From: an uncultured Prevotellaceae bacterium
GTDB lineage: Bacteria > Bacteroidota > Bacteroidia > Bacteroidales > Bacteroidaceae
DNA length: 64,000 bases
Assembly (NCBI GenBank): GCA_902795605.1
Contig: CADBLU010000109.1
Span: 40,221-104,220, forward strand
Reading direction: 5' to 3'
In this document: positions 33,363-41,518 of the stretch, one piece after another
Layout of the letters: every line of letters begins with the position of its first letter
Position numbering within the stretch: position 1 is the stretch's first letter
Made by a program: the position numbers and the translations under genes
The notes under the pieces: generated by a model
Database searches by the model: none
The model's input: the letters and a program-made list of their open reading frames with translations, nothing else
Told to the model about the DNA's origin: nothing

Positions 33363-35804
33363 TTAATCTTCTTTGGTATAACCACCGTAGCCATAGCCGT
33401 AGCCATAGCCATAGTGATAACCGTAGCGGCTGTAGCCATAGCGGCTGTTGCCAGAGGTAGTGCCGTTGAGGATGACTGACATGTTGTTGAATTTCTTGTC
33501 GTTGTAATAGCCTTCGACGACGGGGATCATGTCGCGGTCCATCAAGCCTGCGCGGATGACGAACACCGTCATGTCGGCCCATTTGGCAATCACGCTGGTG
33601 TCGGCGACGATGTCAACAGGTGGACAGTCGAGGAAAATGACGTCGTAGTGGGCGCGCAGCTCGTTGAGGAGTTGCTTGAGTCTTGGACTCAGCAACAACT
33701 CGGCGGGGTTGGGCGGGATGGTGCCGACGGGGATGATCTCGACGTTCTCGTAGCCCTCGATGGCTTGCGTCAGGTCTTCCCAGTCGTCAATACGGCCGTT
33801 GAGATAGTCGGCGATGCCTGTCTCGGGCTTGCCCACATACTTGGAGAGTGACCCGCGGCGCAGGTCGAGGTCGATGGCGATGGCCCGGCTGCCCTTGATG
33901 GCGAAACTGGAGGCGATGTTGACGGTGAGGAATGTCTTGCCGCTGCCAGGGTTGAGTGAGGTGAACATGATGACCTTGTTGGCGTGGTCGGCACCCGCGA
34001 TGAAGTCCATGTTGGTACGCACCACACGGAAAGCCTCGTTGATGACGTTGCGGCTCTTCGGCTTGACGAGAATCTCCATGCTCTCCTCCTCCGGTTTCTT
34101 TTTCTTGGGAAGGAATCCGAAGAGCTTGCCCTTCTTCCGGTGCTTCCTGTAGAGCGGAATCTCGCCGATGAAGGGGATGGTGAGCTTGTCGATGTCGGTG
34201 CGGCCCCGCACTTTGTTGTTCATGTTCTCACGGACAACGAGGAAGATGAGGGGCAGGAGGAGGCCCAGGGCAGTGGCCATCAGGCGGATGTTGCGCTTGA
34301 CGGGCGAGGAGGGCGCGTTGCTGCCGGTTGGTGACACGATGACGCGGGTGTTGTAGGCGGTGAACGCCTGCGACAGCTCGTTCTCCTCACGCTTCTGGAG
34401 AAGGAAGAGATAGAGCGACTCCTTCACCTTCTGCTGGCGCTCCACACTCAGCAGATACTTGGCCTGCGAGGGGTTGCTGGCCATATGGGAGGTGCTGGTG
34501 GACTGGATGTTCTGCAGACCTCCAATCTGGGTGTTGAGGGTGTTGATCTGGTTGTCGATTGACGAGATGATGGAGTGGCGCATTGAAGCCAACTGGCTAT
34601 CGAGGTCCTGCACGAGCGGGTTCTCCTCGCTACTGTTGGCCACGAGGCTGTTGCGCTGGAGCAGTTTCTCGTTGTATTCGTTGATCTGCTGCTCGATGAC
34701 GGCGTTGTTGATGCCGGAGTTGACAGGCAGCAACTGTGACTTGTTGCGCTGGTTGTTCACATGGTCGCGGATGAAGCGGGTCATGGCCAACTGGTTGTTG
34801 AGCGAGTTGATCTGGATGTGGGCTTGGTTGGCGTTGGCCATGTGCATGCTGGTGGAGGCTTCGATGTCAGGGATGAGGTTGCGGCTCTTGAACGAGGAGA
34901 TGTCGCTGTCGACGTGCCCCAGCTCATGCTCGATGACATTGAGGCGCTCATTGATGAACTCGGAGGTGCTGACGGCAATCTGGTTCTTGTCTTTCACCCA
35001 GTTCTCGTTGTAGACGGCGATGACGGTGTTGAGGATGTCCTCAGCACGCTGGGTGTTGACATCGTGATAGGTGAGGTCGATGATAGACGACTCCTCTTCG
35101 TGTAAGGCGGCGGAGAGACGGCCCTTGCAAGCTCCCGCGGCGGCACCGAGGCTGCTGCGCGACACGTGGATGGTGAGTCCGTCGCGTGCGGTGTCGTCAA
35201 AATAGGGGGTGCTCTCGATGGTGAGTGTGCCTATGGGCGTCTTGATGGTCTTGTCCTTGGTGGTGGTGAGCGACTTGCCGCCGCTCACATCCTCACCATA
35301 GTGGGTGAAGTTGCTGAGCACCATCGACTTGTCGGCCTTGAAGGTCACGTCGAAATTGCAACTGCTGCTGTTGTTGGTCTCATCGAAGGTGACTTTGATG
35401 GGGAGGGTGCTGCCGTAGAGCGTATTGCGGTGGAAGGCACCGTCGACCTGATAGTCGACGTCGAGGTTGAGACGCTTGGCCACCTCGAGCAGCAGGTCGG
35501 GAGCCTGCAGAGCGTAGATCTCGTTGGTGATGTTGGTGCTGAAACTGAAGATGCCCGTATCGATGACGGCGCCGGCATCGGCAGCCAAAGACCTGTTGGC
35601 CTTGCCTTTCTCCTTGATGAGCAGGGAGGCCACACGGGTATAGACGGGCACTGTGCGGAGGATGCGCCACTGGGCGATGCCCAGACAGATGGCCAAGGAG
35701 AGCACAAACCATGGCCAGTTGCCTAAGCACAAATGCACGAGGTCTTGAAAAGAGAGGTACTCACTCTTGGCGCGGGTACCGCTTTTTGCTTTTGTCTTTT
35801 CCAT
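33363..35804 (-). CDS. wzc: Wzc-type polysaccharide co-polymerase / BY-kinase
   Basis: An 813-residue inner-membrane protein. The first transmembrane helix is near 30-48 and the second near 506-526. Between them lies a periplasmic chain-length domain with long coiled regions (about 270-480). The cytoplasmic kinase has Walker A SLNPGSGKTF (616-625), Walker A' AIDLDLRR (643-650) and Walker B VIFLDCPP (722-729). The C-terminus has ten tyrosines between 789 and 809 (Y-G repeats), the autophosphorylation cluster. It controls chain length and export together with Wza. Wzc normally goes with Wzy-dependent assembly, so it supports the polymerase-like call in this locus despite the ABC exporter. Confidence 0.95.
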   Translation of the reverse strand: MEKTKAKSGTRAKSEYLSFQDLVHLCLGNWPWFVLSLAICLGIAQWRILRTVPVYTRVASLLIKEKGKANRSLAADAGAVIDTGIFSFSTNITNEIYALQAPDLLLEVAKRLNLDVDYQVDGAFHRNTLYGSTLPIKVTFDETNNSSSCNFDVTFKADKSMVLSNFTHYGEDVSGGKSLTTTKDKTIKTPIGTLTIESTPYFDDTARDGLTIHVSRSSLGAAAGACKGRLSAALHEEESSIIDLTYHDVNTQRAEDILNTVIAVYNENWVKDKNQIAVSTSEFINERLNVIEHELGHVDSDISSFKSRNLIPDIEASTSMHMANANQAHIQINSLNNQLAMTRFIRDHVNNQRNKSQLLPVNSGINNAVIEQQINEYNEKLLQRNSLVANSSEENPLVQDLDSQLASMRHSIISSIDNQINTLNTQIGGLQNIQSTSTSHMASNPSQAKYLLSVERQQKVKESLYLFLLQKREENELSQAFTAYNTRVIVSPTGSNAPSSPVKRNIRLMATALGLLLPLIFLVVRENMNNKVRGRTDIDKLTIPFIGEIPLYRKHRKKGKLFGFLPKKKKPEEESMEILVKPKSRNVINEAFRVVRTNMDFIAGADHANKVIMFTSLNPGSGKTFLTVNIASSFAIKGSRAIAIDLDLRRGSLSKYVGKPETGIADYLNGRIDDWEDLTQAIEGYENVEIIPVGTIPPNPAELLLSPRLKQLLNELRAHYDVIFLDCPPVDIVADTSVIAKWADMTVFVIRAGLMDRDMIPVVEGYYNDKKFNNMSVILNGTTSGNSRYGYSRYGYHYGYGYGYGYGGYTKED

Positions 35805-35843
35805 TGAACTTGATGAATATTGGTTGCTTTATAAATCTGACAG

Positions 35844-36638
35844 CTATTTGAAAATCAGTACACCGATGGTCATGAGGAAGGTGGCGGCACTCATCCAGAA
35901 GGTGGGCGTCTGCAACAGGTTGTTGTTCAGGGTCGACTCATTGGCGCGCTTCTCATTGGGCTCGACGTAGATGATGTCATCTTGCTGCAGGTAGTAGACG
36001 GGGGAGCGGTAGATGTCCTCGCCTTGCAGGAGGTTGACGCGATAGGTGGTGCGCTTGTCGCCTTCGGTGCGGATGACGGCCACATTATCACGCTTGCCGT
36101 AGATGGTGAGGTCGCCCGCCATGCTGAGCGCCTCGAGCAGGGTGAACTTGTCGCGGTCGAAGTTGTAGCGTCCAGGACTGCGCACCTCGCCGAGCACATC
36201 AAAGAAGAGTCCGGCATAGTCGACGGTCACGACCGGGTCATTGACTAGGTTGCGCGACATGAGCTCATTCTTGATCTTGGTGGCTACCTCCTCGCGACGG
36301 AGGCCTGCGATGCGCACCTTGCCAAGGACGGGGAAGTCGATGTCGCCATTGCTGTCGATGGTGTAGGCCAAGATGCCTTGGCCGCTGCTTGTTGAGCCGG
36401 CGGCGGCGCCGATGCGTTGTGATGAATAGGAGAGATTGAAGAGGGCAGACAGCTGCGGGTCGCGGCTGTTGACCACGATGGTCAGCTTGTCGCCCGGACG
36501 GAGGCTGATTTCCAACGGATCGTGTGCCTGAAGGGTCTTACTGTGGTCTAAATCGCTGAAATAGGCCACCTGTGGCGTCTCGCATGCGCAGAACAGCAGG
36601 GCGATGAACGCCATCAAAATCATTGTTTGTTTTTTCAT
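35844..36638 (-). CDS. wza: Polysaccharide export outer-membrane lipoprotein (Wza)
   Basis: A 264-residue Wza-family protein. ATG 36638 gives a lipoprotein signal, MKKQTMILMAFIALLFCAC, with the lipidated cysteine probably C19; the nine-codon longer frame is less likely. The export domain contains LEISLRPGDKLTIVVNSRDP and YTIDSNGDIDFPVLGKVRIA, followed by an SLBB-type repeat GEVRSPGRYNFDRDKFTLLE and NVAVIRTEGDKRTTYRVNLL. A C-terminal hydrophobic helix (WMSAATFLMTIGVLIF) is usual in Bacteroidetes Wza proteins. It forms the outer-membrane exit pore and partners Wzc, 39 bp downstream. Confidence 0.94.
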   Translation of the reverse strand: MKKQTMILMAFIALLFCACETPQVAYFSDLDHSKTLQAHDPLEISLRPGDKLTIVVNSRDPQLSALFNLSYSSQRIGAAAGSTSSGQGILAYTIDSNGDIDFPVLGKVRIAGLRREEVATKIKNELMSRNLVNDPVVTVDYAGLFFDVLGEVRSPGRYNFDRDKFTLLEALSMAGDLTIYGKRDNVAVIRTEGDKRTTYRVNLLQGEDIYRSPVYYLQQDDIIYVEPNEKRANESTLNNNLLQTPTFWMSAATFLMTIGVLIFK

Positions 36639-36675
36639 TATCTTGATGTTTTGTTTAAGATTCACTCAATGAAAA

Positions 36676-37836
36676 TCATACCCTCTTTGTACGGATGAGT
36701 TTCACCAGACGGCGGAGGGCTTTCGACTTGGGGGCGTGGTCTCTGATATAGATTTTGGCGGCCTCCCGATAGGCAGGGTCGCCCGTCGAGAGGTAGAGGG
36801 CGGCCTGGAGATAGGCGCGCACGTCGGTGGCCGCCTTTGTCTCGGGCCGCTCGTTGATGAGAGCCAACTCTGTGAGGGCCTGCCTCGTGAGTTCCTCCTG
36901 GCTTGCCGTGTCGTGTCTCAGACGGGCACAGATGAGTTGCAAGGCGAGGAAATGCCGGCGGGCAGAGGGGGAGGGGATGGAGTGGTAGCGGTAGTTGAAG
37001 AGCCTGTCGAGGACCTCGTTGTCCTGGCGCCGGGTCTCTTCGGTCTGCCGTCCGTCGACTCTCCTGCCCAGAATGGCTAACAGCTGGCGCTGTGTGTTGT
37101 CTATCAGGTGGCTGTCGTCGATGATGACAGCACCCTCACGGGTGCGGAGGATATCGCTCTCGGTGATATCGGTCAGGCGGAGCGACATGGTGCCGGCAAA
37201 CATGTTCAGCCCAAGGGTGAGACGCAGTCCGCCGTCGGTGTGTCGGGCCTCCAGGACATAGGCTTTCTCGCCACGGAAAGGTGTGCTGCAGAGCACCACC
37301 TCCTCGCCTGTGGTGATATCGTCGACGGGCGAGCCCATCTCAAAATGCAGTTGCATGTCGGAACAGGCCTCGATAAACATGCTCATCATGCGGTCGGTGA
37401 CGGTGACCTTACGGCGCTGGCGGTCGAGGTAAAACTGAAGCCTGTTGGGGCTCCAGCGGTTCTGGTCGCTACTGAGATAGCCTGTGATCTCCCGCTCGCG
37501 CGCACGCAAGAAAATAAAGCGACGCAAGGCTGAACGGGCCTCGTTGTTGGCACGGGCCTGCGCCTTGCTGCGGGGGGCGACATCGTCGTTCTCGTTCAAA
37601 TCGCTGGTGGTCTCATACCCTATCCTGCGCTTCAGAAACAGGTAGGGGATGAAATATTGGAAGATTTGACGACCGTCTGTCGCCAAAGCACGCTCTTCGT
37701 TGGTCGTGATGAGCTGCTGCTCGGCTTGCTTGGGCGACAGCGTGGTGAGCACATACCATCTGAGGCTGTCGTTGCCAGCGGATGGGACGGGAGGCTCTTG
37801 CTTGTCGGTCAAATCGGTAGAACTGGATGTCGTCAT
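36676..37836 (-). CDS. UpxY/NusG-like transcription antiterminator with C-terminal extension
   Basis: A 386-residue NusG-family protein and the first gene of the capsule operon. Residues about 25-155 form the NGN-like domain (RWYVLTTLSPKQAEQQLI, YFIPYLFLKRRIG, RFIFLRAREREITGYL). About 168-225 is KOW-like (GSPVDDITTGEEVV, STPFRGEKAYVLEA). The last 150 residues are charged and helical and are not part of standard UpxY proteins, which are about 170-180 residues. In Bacteroides, UpxY proteins bind the 5' leader of their own locus and stop early termination in long capsule operons. The same role here is inference, supported by the structured 215-nt leader. Confidence 0.82.
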   Translation of the reverse strand: MTTSSSTDLTDKQEPPVPSAGNDSLRWYVLTTLSPKQAEQQLITTNEERALATDGRQIFQYFIPYLFLKRRIGYETTSDLNENDDVAPRSKAQARANNEARSALRRFIFLRAREREITGYLSSDQNRWSPNRLQFYLDRQRRKVTVTDRMMSMFIEACSDMQLHFEMGSPVDDITTGEEVVLCSTPFRGEKAYVLEARHTDGGLRLTLGLNMFAGTMSLRLTDITESDILRTREGAVIIDDSHLIDNTQRQLLAILGRRVDGRQTEETRRQDNEVLDRLFNYRYHSIPSPSARRHFLALQLICARLRHDTASQEELTRQALTELALINERPETKAATDVRAYLQAALYLSTGDPAYREAAKIYIRDHAPKSKALRRLVKLIRTKRV

Positions 37837-37851
37837 GTATAAAATTCCCTG

Positions 37852-37985
37852 CCGTCAAAGGGAGATGTCTTGACGGAACTATTTGATTATTAGTGGCTTG
37901 TGCTGTCCGGTAGGGTGCTTCCTACCTGCCCGAATTCCGAAATGACGCCTTTGTGAGTCTTTCTTCGGGCGTGGACAACCACGCC
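37852..37985 (-). promoter_or_regulatory. Structured 5' leader of the capsule operon (three hairpins)
   Basis: Between the promoter (38062) and the first start codon (37836) the transcript has about 215 nt. Three stems are visible: GGCGTGG/CCACGCC with a four-base loop (37968-37985), GGTAGG/CCTACC (37909-37914 with 37921-37926), and CCGTCAA/TTGACGG (37852-37858 with 37870-37876). The last lies 15 nt before the ATG and could hide the ribosome site. Neither plausible terminator has a long U tract. It is a likely target for the UpxY-like protein it precedes. Confidence 0.6.
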
Positions 37986-38061
37986 TGTCTTTGAGTCTGC
38001 CATGCACCGTGCCTACGTGGTCGTTGACGCTTTATAGTAGGCGGTGTAGCGAAAATCGGTG

Positions 38062-38069
38062 CAAAGGTA
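38062..38069 (-). promoter_or_regulatory. Capsule operon promoter, -7 box TACCTTTG
   Basis: On the minus strand TACCTTTG matches the Bacteroidetes -7 consensus exactly, with transcription expected to begin near 38054. The -33 region is only T-rich (GGTTTT), without a clean TTTG. A perfect palindrome, CCTATTATTATAGG (38114-38127), lies about 45-60 bp upstream and could be an operator. No long inverted repeats flank the promoter, so a Bacteroides-style invertible switch is not apparent. Confidence 0.7.
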
Positions 38070-38127
38070 CACATTTAAAATGGAAAACCGCTCTCTTTTG
38101 TGAGTGAATTTTACCTATTATTATAGG

Positions 38128-38370
38128 AAAATTGTCTGTCATTCAAAAATCATCTCTACAAGATGAGATAGGACACCTATCAGCAGATGGTTTTTGGGGG
38201 GCTGAGGAGAGGGGGCTGCGGCACTGCCGCAGCGAACCGGACACTAACAACGGGGGTAAAGGCCGTGCGTTGTTGTCATGCGTTGTCGCTGTTGTCATGC
38301 GTTGTCGTTGTTGTCATGCGTTGCCGTTGGTGAGCCTTCACACTGCGGGAAAGAAAAAAACTCGCTTTTT
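38128..38370. other. Intergenic region between divergent promoters
   Basis: This stretch, part of the 663-bp gene-free gap 37837-38499, holds no supportable gene. It contains a G-rich run, a perfect 9-bp hairpin GCTGCGGCA/TGCCGCAGC (38215-38233) with a one-base loop, and three 19-bp tandem repeats (38273-38329). A frame across it exists only because the repeats lack stops. Confidence 0.6.
38273..38329. repeat. 19-bp tandem repeat, three copies
   Basis: The unit TTGTCATGCGTTGTCGCTG begins at 38273, 38292 and 38311 with one or two base changes per copy. The array lies 40 bp upstream of the -33 box of the cysteine hydrolase gene. Its position suggests either a regulator-binding array or a neutral minisatellite. 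Confidence 0.8.
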
Positions 38371-38401
38371 TTTGTGAGTTCGGATAATTGCATTATCTTT
38401 G
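38371..38401 (+). promoter_or_regulatory. Promoter of the cysteine hydrolase gene
   Basis: TTTG (38371-38374), a 19-bp spacer, and TATCTTTG (38394-38401) fit the Bacteroidetes housekeeping promoter perfectly. The 5' untranslated region to ATG 38500 would be about 90 nt and contains no obvious hairpin. Confidence 0.8.
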
Positions 38402-38499
38402 CAGCGCCAATGGCCAGGAGCGCAAAAGCGCTTTCTCTCCGCAAGGTGAGGCAAAGGCCGGCGGTATCAAAAATTACACATCTTCAAAACAAAAAGCAA

Positions 38500-39051
38500 A
38501 TGAAAAAACTCGATTGTCCCGCCATTCTCGTGGTCGACATGCTCAATGACTTCGTCTATGGAGCACTTGCCTGCGACAGGGGAAAGGCTATCGTGCCTGC
38601 AACCGCACAACTGCTCGATGCCGCTCGCGAGGCAGGTGTGCCCGTGATTTTCTGCAACGACGCTCACCTTAAGGGCATTGACCGTGAGCTGACCATCTGG
38701 GGCGACCATGCCATCGCCGGCACTCCCGGTGCCGAGGTGATTCCCGAACTGAAACTCTGTGAGAAGGACTACGTGGTGCCCAAGCGCAGATACAGCGGCT
38801 TCTTCCAGACCGACCTCGACATCCTGCTCAAGGAACTGGGTGTGAAGACTGTGGTCATGACCGGACTTCACGCACATATGTGTGTGCGCCACACCTCTGC
38901 CGACGCTTTCTGCCTCGGTTATGACGTGGTGGTGGCCAAGGAGGCTACCGACTCTTTCACTGAGGAAGACTATCAGATCGGCCTCGCCTATCTGAAGACT
39001 TGCTACGGCGCTGACGCCTACAGCAACGAAGAGTTGATCGCCGCTTTCTAA
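38500..39051 (+). CDS. Isochorismatase/nicotinamidase-family cysteine hydrolase
   Basis: A 183-residue cytoplasmic enzyme with the family's D-K-C triad: D13 (ILVVDMLNDF), K95 (VVPKRRYSGFF) and C128 (GLHAHMCVRHTSADAF). It hydrolyses an amide or a related bond. Nicotinamide is the most common substrate in this length class, but the metal-binding residues of true nicotinamidases are not clear here, so I keep the family name. ATG 38500 is chosen because the longer frame runs through the repeat array. The gene is monocistronic: its own promoter upstream, a strong hairpin downstream, and the divergent capsule operon behind it. Confidence 0.88.
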   Translation: MKKLDCPAILVVDMLNDFVYGALACDRGKAIVPATAQLLDAAREAGVPVIFCNDAHLKGIDRELTIWGDHAIAGTPGAEVIPELKLCEKDYVVPKRRYSGFFQTDLDILLKELGVKTVVMTGLHAHMCVRHTSADAFCLGYDVVVAKEATDSFTEEDYQIGLAYLKTCYGADAYSNEELIAAF

Positions 39052-39066
39052 AAAGTCTAATAGAAA

Positions 39067-39117
39067 TTCTGCCACCGCGAGAGGGAACGCTTGCTCCAAG
39101 TGCTCTCGGTGGCAGAA
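39067..39117 (+). terminator. Strong hairpin after the cysteine hydrolase gene
   Basis: TTCTGCCACCG(C)GAGAG pairs with CTCTCGGTGGCAGAA, giving a stem of about 15 bp with one bulged base and a 20-nt loop. It begins 15 bp after the stop codon. There is no U tract, so it may be an RNA-stabilising or factor-assisted end. Confidence 0.6.
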
Positions 39118-39274
39118 TCCCAAAGGGGATATTCATCGATAGGGAACCGACGGGCCAGTCAGGCTTTGTCGGCTTCCCGGTTTTCTTTTGCTCTTTTTTA
39201 CGACCTGACTATTAAAAAACGTTAATATTGGGAAGGAAGGAAGGCCAAAGCGAAAGAAATCCGGAAAAAATGTC

Positions 39275-39282
39275 TATATTTG
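39275..39282 (+). promoter_or_regulatory. Promoter -7 box TATATTTG
   Basis: TATATTTG matches TAnnTTTG and lies 27 bp upstream of the small secreted protein's ATG, a normal distance. The -33 area (AAGCGAAAGAAAT) lacks a TTTG. Confidence 0.55.
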
Positions 39283-39308
39283 CATGTTGAGTAACAAAAT
39301 AAGCGCTT

Positions 39309-39617
39309 ATGACGAATAAAATACTAGCAATTCTTCTGTCCTCCTTTCTCACGTTAGCTGTGCCTGCTACGGTGTCGGCAGCCTCAAGTATTGAGATTAT
39401 CGACAACGACGTGCAGAGCATCGCTATCTCGGTGACCGAGACCTCGTTGCATGTCACGGGAGCCAACGGCCAGATGCTGTATGTGTATAATGTGGCAGGC
39501 GTGCGGCTGATGAGTGTGAAGGTTGAGGGTCAGGACAAGAAAATCGACATCAACCTGCCCAAGGGATGTTATATCGTGAAAGTGGGCAAGGTCGTCAGAA
39601 AGATTTACATCAAATAG
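39309..39617 (+). CDS. Small secreted protein consisting of a Por-type sorting-tail-like domain
   Basis: A 102-residue protein. Residues 1-24 are a clear signal peptide (ILAILLSSFLTLAVPATVSA). The remainder is one beta-rich domain with SLHVTGANGQMLYVYNVAGV and IDINLPKGCYIVKVGKVVRK. This resembles the type IX secretion C-terminal domain seen at the end of the C10 peptidase in this window (VYNLNGVKV, GSLPKGVYVVKG). There is no passenger domain between signal peptide and tail. It could be a secreted anchor or decoy, or the remnant of a larger protein. Function unknown. Promoter box at 39275; no operon partner. Confidence 0.75.
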   Translation: MTNKILAILLSSFLTLAVPATVSAASSIEIIDNDVQSIAISVTETSLHVTGANGQMLYVYNVAGVRLMSVKVEGQDKKIDINLPKGCYIVKVGKVVRKIYIK

Positions 39618-39727
39618 TGACTTCCTTGCCGAAAGGCATATCTGTGGCATGGGCTTCTTGCGCGTTTCTGATGAGTGAGAGACCCATGACTTTTTATGTA
39701 GACAGGTAGGGAGACATCAGTCATAGG

Positions 39728-40276
39728 ATGGCATACGACGAGAAACGGATATTGCAGCAACTTGCCGACCCCCAGACGCAGCGTAAAGCCTTTGAGGCGG
39801 TGGTGAGACAATATGGCGAGACGCTTTATTGGAAAATCAGGCGTATCGTGCTCAATCATGATGATGCCGACGATGTGCTCCAGAACACTTTTGTGAAGGC
39901 ATGGGTCAATCTGTCTGAGTTCCGCAATCTCTCGAAATTGTCGACCTGGCTCTACCGCATCGCTGTCAATGAGTCGCTCGACTTCCTCCGGCGGAAGAAA
40001 GGGGGCAGCGATGTGAGCGTGAGTGAAAGTGCCGGAGTGGCCAATATGCTGATGGCTGACGACTATTTTGACGGTGACAGTGCGCTGGCGCTGCTCAATG
40101 AGGCAGTGGCGACACTTCCCGACGTACAGCGGACGGTCTTCACGCTCAGGTATTACGACAATATGAAATATGGCGAGATGAGTAAGGTGCTGCACACGTC
40201 GGAGGGAGCGCTGAAGGCGTCGTACCACATCGCTGTGCAGAAGGTGACGGCCTATCTGAAAGCACGACAGGCATGA
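39728..40276 (+). CDS. ECF-type RNA polymerase sigma factor
   Basis: A 182-residue sigma-70 family protein. Region 2 covers about residues 25-90 (YGETLYWKIRRIVLNHDDAD, VLQNTFVKAWVNL, LSTWLYRIAVNESLDFLRRK); region 4 covers 125-180 (LPDVQRTVFTLRYYDNMKYG, then LHTSEGALKASYHIAV). It directs polymerase to a special promoter set. Anti-sigma genes usually follow such factors; here an alcohol dehydrogenase follows after 57 bp, so the control mechanism is not visible. Start ATG 39728 fits the family; no clear TAnnTTTG box precedes it. Confidence 0.93.
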   Translation: MAYDEKRILQQLADPQTQRKAFEAVVRQYGETLYWKIRRIVLNHDDADDVLQNTFVKAWVNLSEFRNLSKLSTWLYRIAVNESLDFLRRKKGGSDVSVSESAGVANMLMADDYFDGDSALALLNEAVATLPDVQRTVFTLRYYDNMKYGEMSKVLHTSEGALKASYHIAVQKVTAYLKARQA

Positions 40277-40333
40277 GAGGACCTGATGCATCCTCGTCTA
40301 TGAACAAAACAACTACAGAAAAACTATCATATC

Positions 40334-41515
40334 ATGAAAGATTTTAATTTTTACGCTCCTACGGAGATCGTTTTCGGAAAAGAGTCTGAAGAGCAGTTGC
40401 CCTCGCTGCTGAAACGCTATGGGGGAACCAAGGTACTTGTGCACTATGGAGGTGGCAGCGCGCGTAAGTCGGGGCTGCTCGACAAACTGTTTGCCCTGCT
40501 CGACGGGTCCGGTATCGCCTATGTGGAGTTGGGCGGCGTGGTGCCCAATCCCAGACTCTCGCTCGTGGAGAAGGGAGTGGCCCTGTGCCGTGAGCAGAAG
40601 GTGGACTTCATCTTAGCTGTGGGCGGCGGCAGCGTCATCGACTCGTCGAAGGCCATCGGCTACGGCGTGGGCTATGACGGCCCCGTGTGGGATTTCTGGG
40701 CCGGCAAGGCCGTGCCTCAGAGTTGCCTGCCTATAGGTGCCGTCCTCACCATCCCAGCCGCCGGTTCGGAGATGAGCAACAGCTGTGTCATCACCAATGA
40801 CGCCAACAACGACAAGCGGGGTATCAACAGCAACCTGTGCCGGTGCCGCTTCTGTATCATGAATCCTGTGCGCACCTTCACACTGCCCGCCTATCAGACG
40901 GCTGCGGGAGCCACCGACATCATGATGCACACGATGGAGCGCTATTTCACCGTACATGAGGATATGACCCTCACCGACGCCCTTGCGGAGGCCTTGCTGC
41001 GCACCGTCAAGGACAGCGCCGTGGAGGTGCTCCGCCAGCCCGACGACTATCGCCACAGGGCACAGATCATGTGGGCAGGGAGTCTCTCTCACAACGATCT
41101 CATGGAGTGTGGCACCACCAAGGACTTTGCCACCCACAAATTGGAGCATGAGTTGAGCGCGATGTTTGATGTGACCCACGGTGCCGGACTGGCCGCCATC
41201 TGGGGCAGTTGGGCCAGGTATGTGCTCGACGGCCATGAGGCCCGCTTTGCCCGCTATGCCGTCAATGTGATGGGCGTGGACAACGACTTCAGCGACGTGC
41301 GGCGCACGGCAGAGAAGGGCATAGAGGCCACCGAGCGCTTCTTCGCGTCCATCGGCATGCCTACGAGCATCCACGAGTTACTCGGCAGGGATATCGCTGA
41401 CGAGGAAATCGCGGAGATGGCCCGGCGCGCAAGCCATGACGGACAACTCGCACTTGGAAACATCCGTGTGCTTCACGAGGCAGACATGGTGAGCATCTAT
41501 CAGATGGCCCGCTGA
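40334..41515 (+). CDS. Iron-containing alcohol dehydrogenase (butanol dehydrogenase type)
   Basis: A 393-residue group III dehydrogenase of the YqhD/BdhA branch: FNFYAPTEIVFGKES, the nucleotide site FILAVGGGSVIDSSKAI, PAAGSEMSNSCVITN, and metal ligands in GATDIMMHTMERYF (D and H) and DVTHGAGLAAIWGSW (H). Residues follow the NADPH-preferring form. It reduces short aldehydes to alcohols in the cytosol. It differs from the phosphonate-cassette dehydrogenase, where the second ligand is Gln. Only 3 bp separate it from the MATE gene, so the two form one transcript. Confidence 0.93.
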   Translation: MKDFNFYAPTEIVFGKESEEQLPSLLKRYGGTKVLVHYGGGSARKSGLLDKLFALLDGSGIAYVELGGVVPNPRLSLVEKGVALCREQKVDFILAVGGGSVIDSSKAIGYGVGYDGPVWDFWAGKAVPQSCLPIGAVLTIPAAGSEMSNSCVITNDANNDKRGINSNLCRCRFCIMNPVRTFTLPAYQTAAGATDIMMHTMERYFTVHEDMTLTDALAEALLRTVKDSAVEVLRQPDDYRHRAQIMWAGSLSHNDLMECGTTKDFATHKLEHELSAMFDVTHGAGLAAIWGSWARYVLDGHEARFARYAVNVMGVDNDFSDVRRTAEKGIEATERFFASIGMPTSIHELLGRDIADEEIAEMARRASHDGQLALGNIRVLHEADMVSIYQMAR

Positions 41516-41518
41516 CCC

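Noticed and set aside
37837-38200. Invertible capsule promoter as in Bacteroides fragilis
   Set aside because: No pair of long inverted repeats flanks the promoter; only a 14-bp palindrome was found.
38132-38377. 81-codon frame in the divergent intergenic region
   Set aside because: It runs through the hairpin and 19-bp array and has no coding signs.
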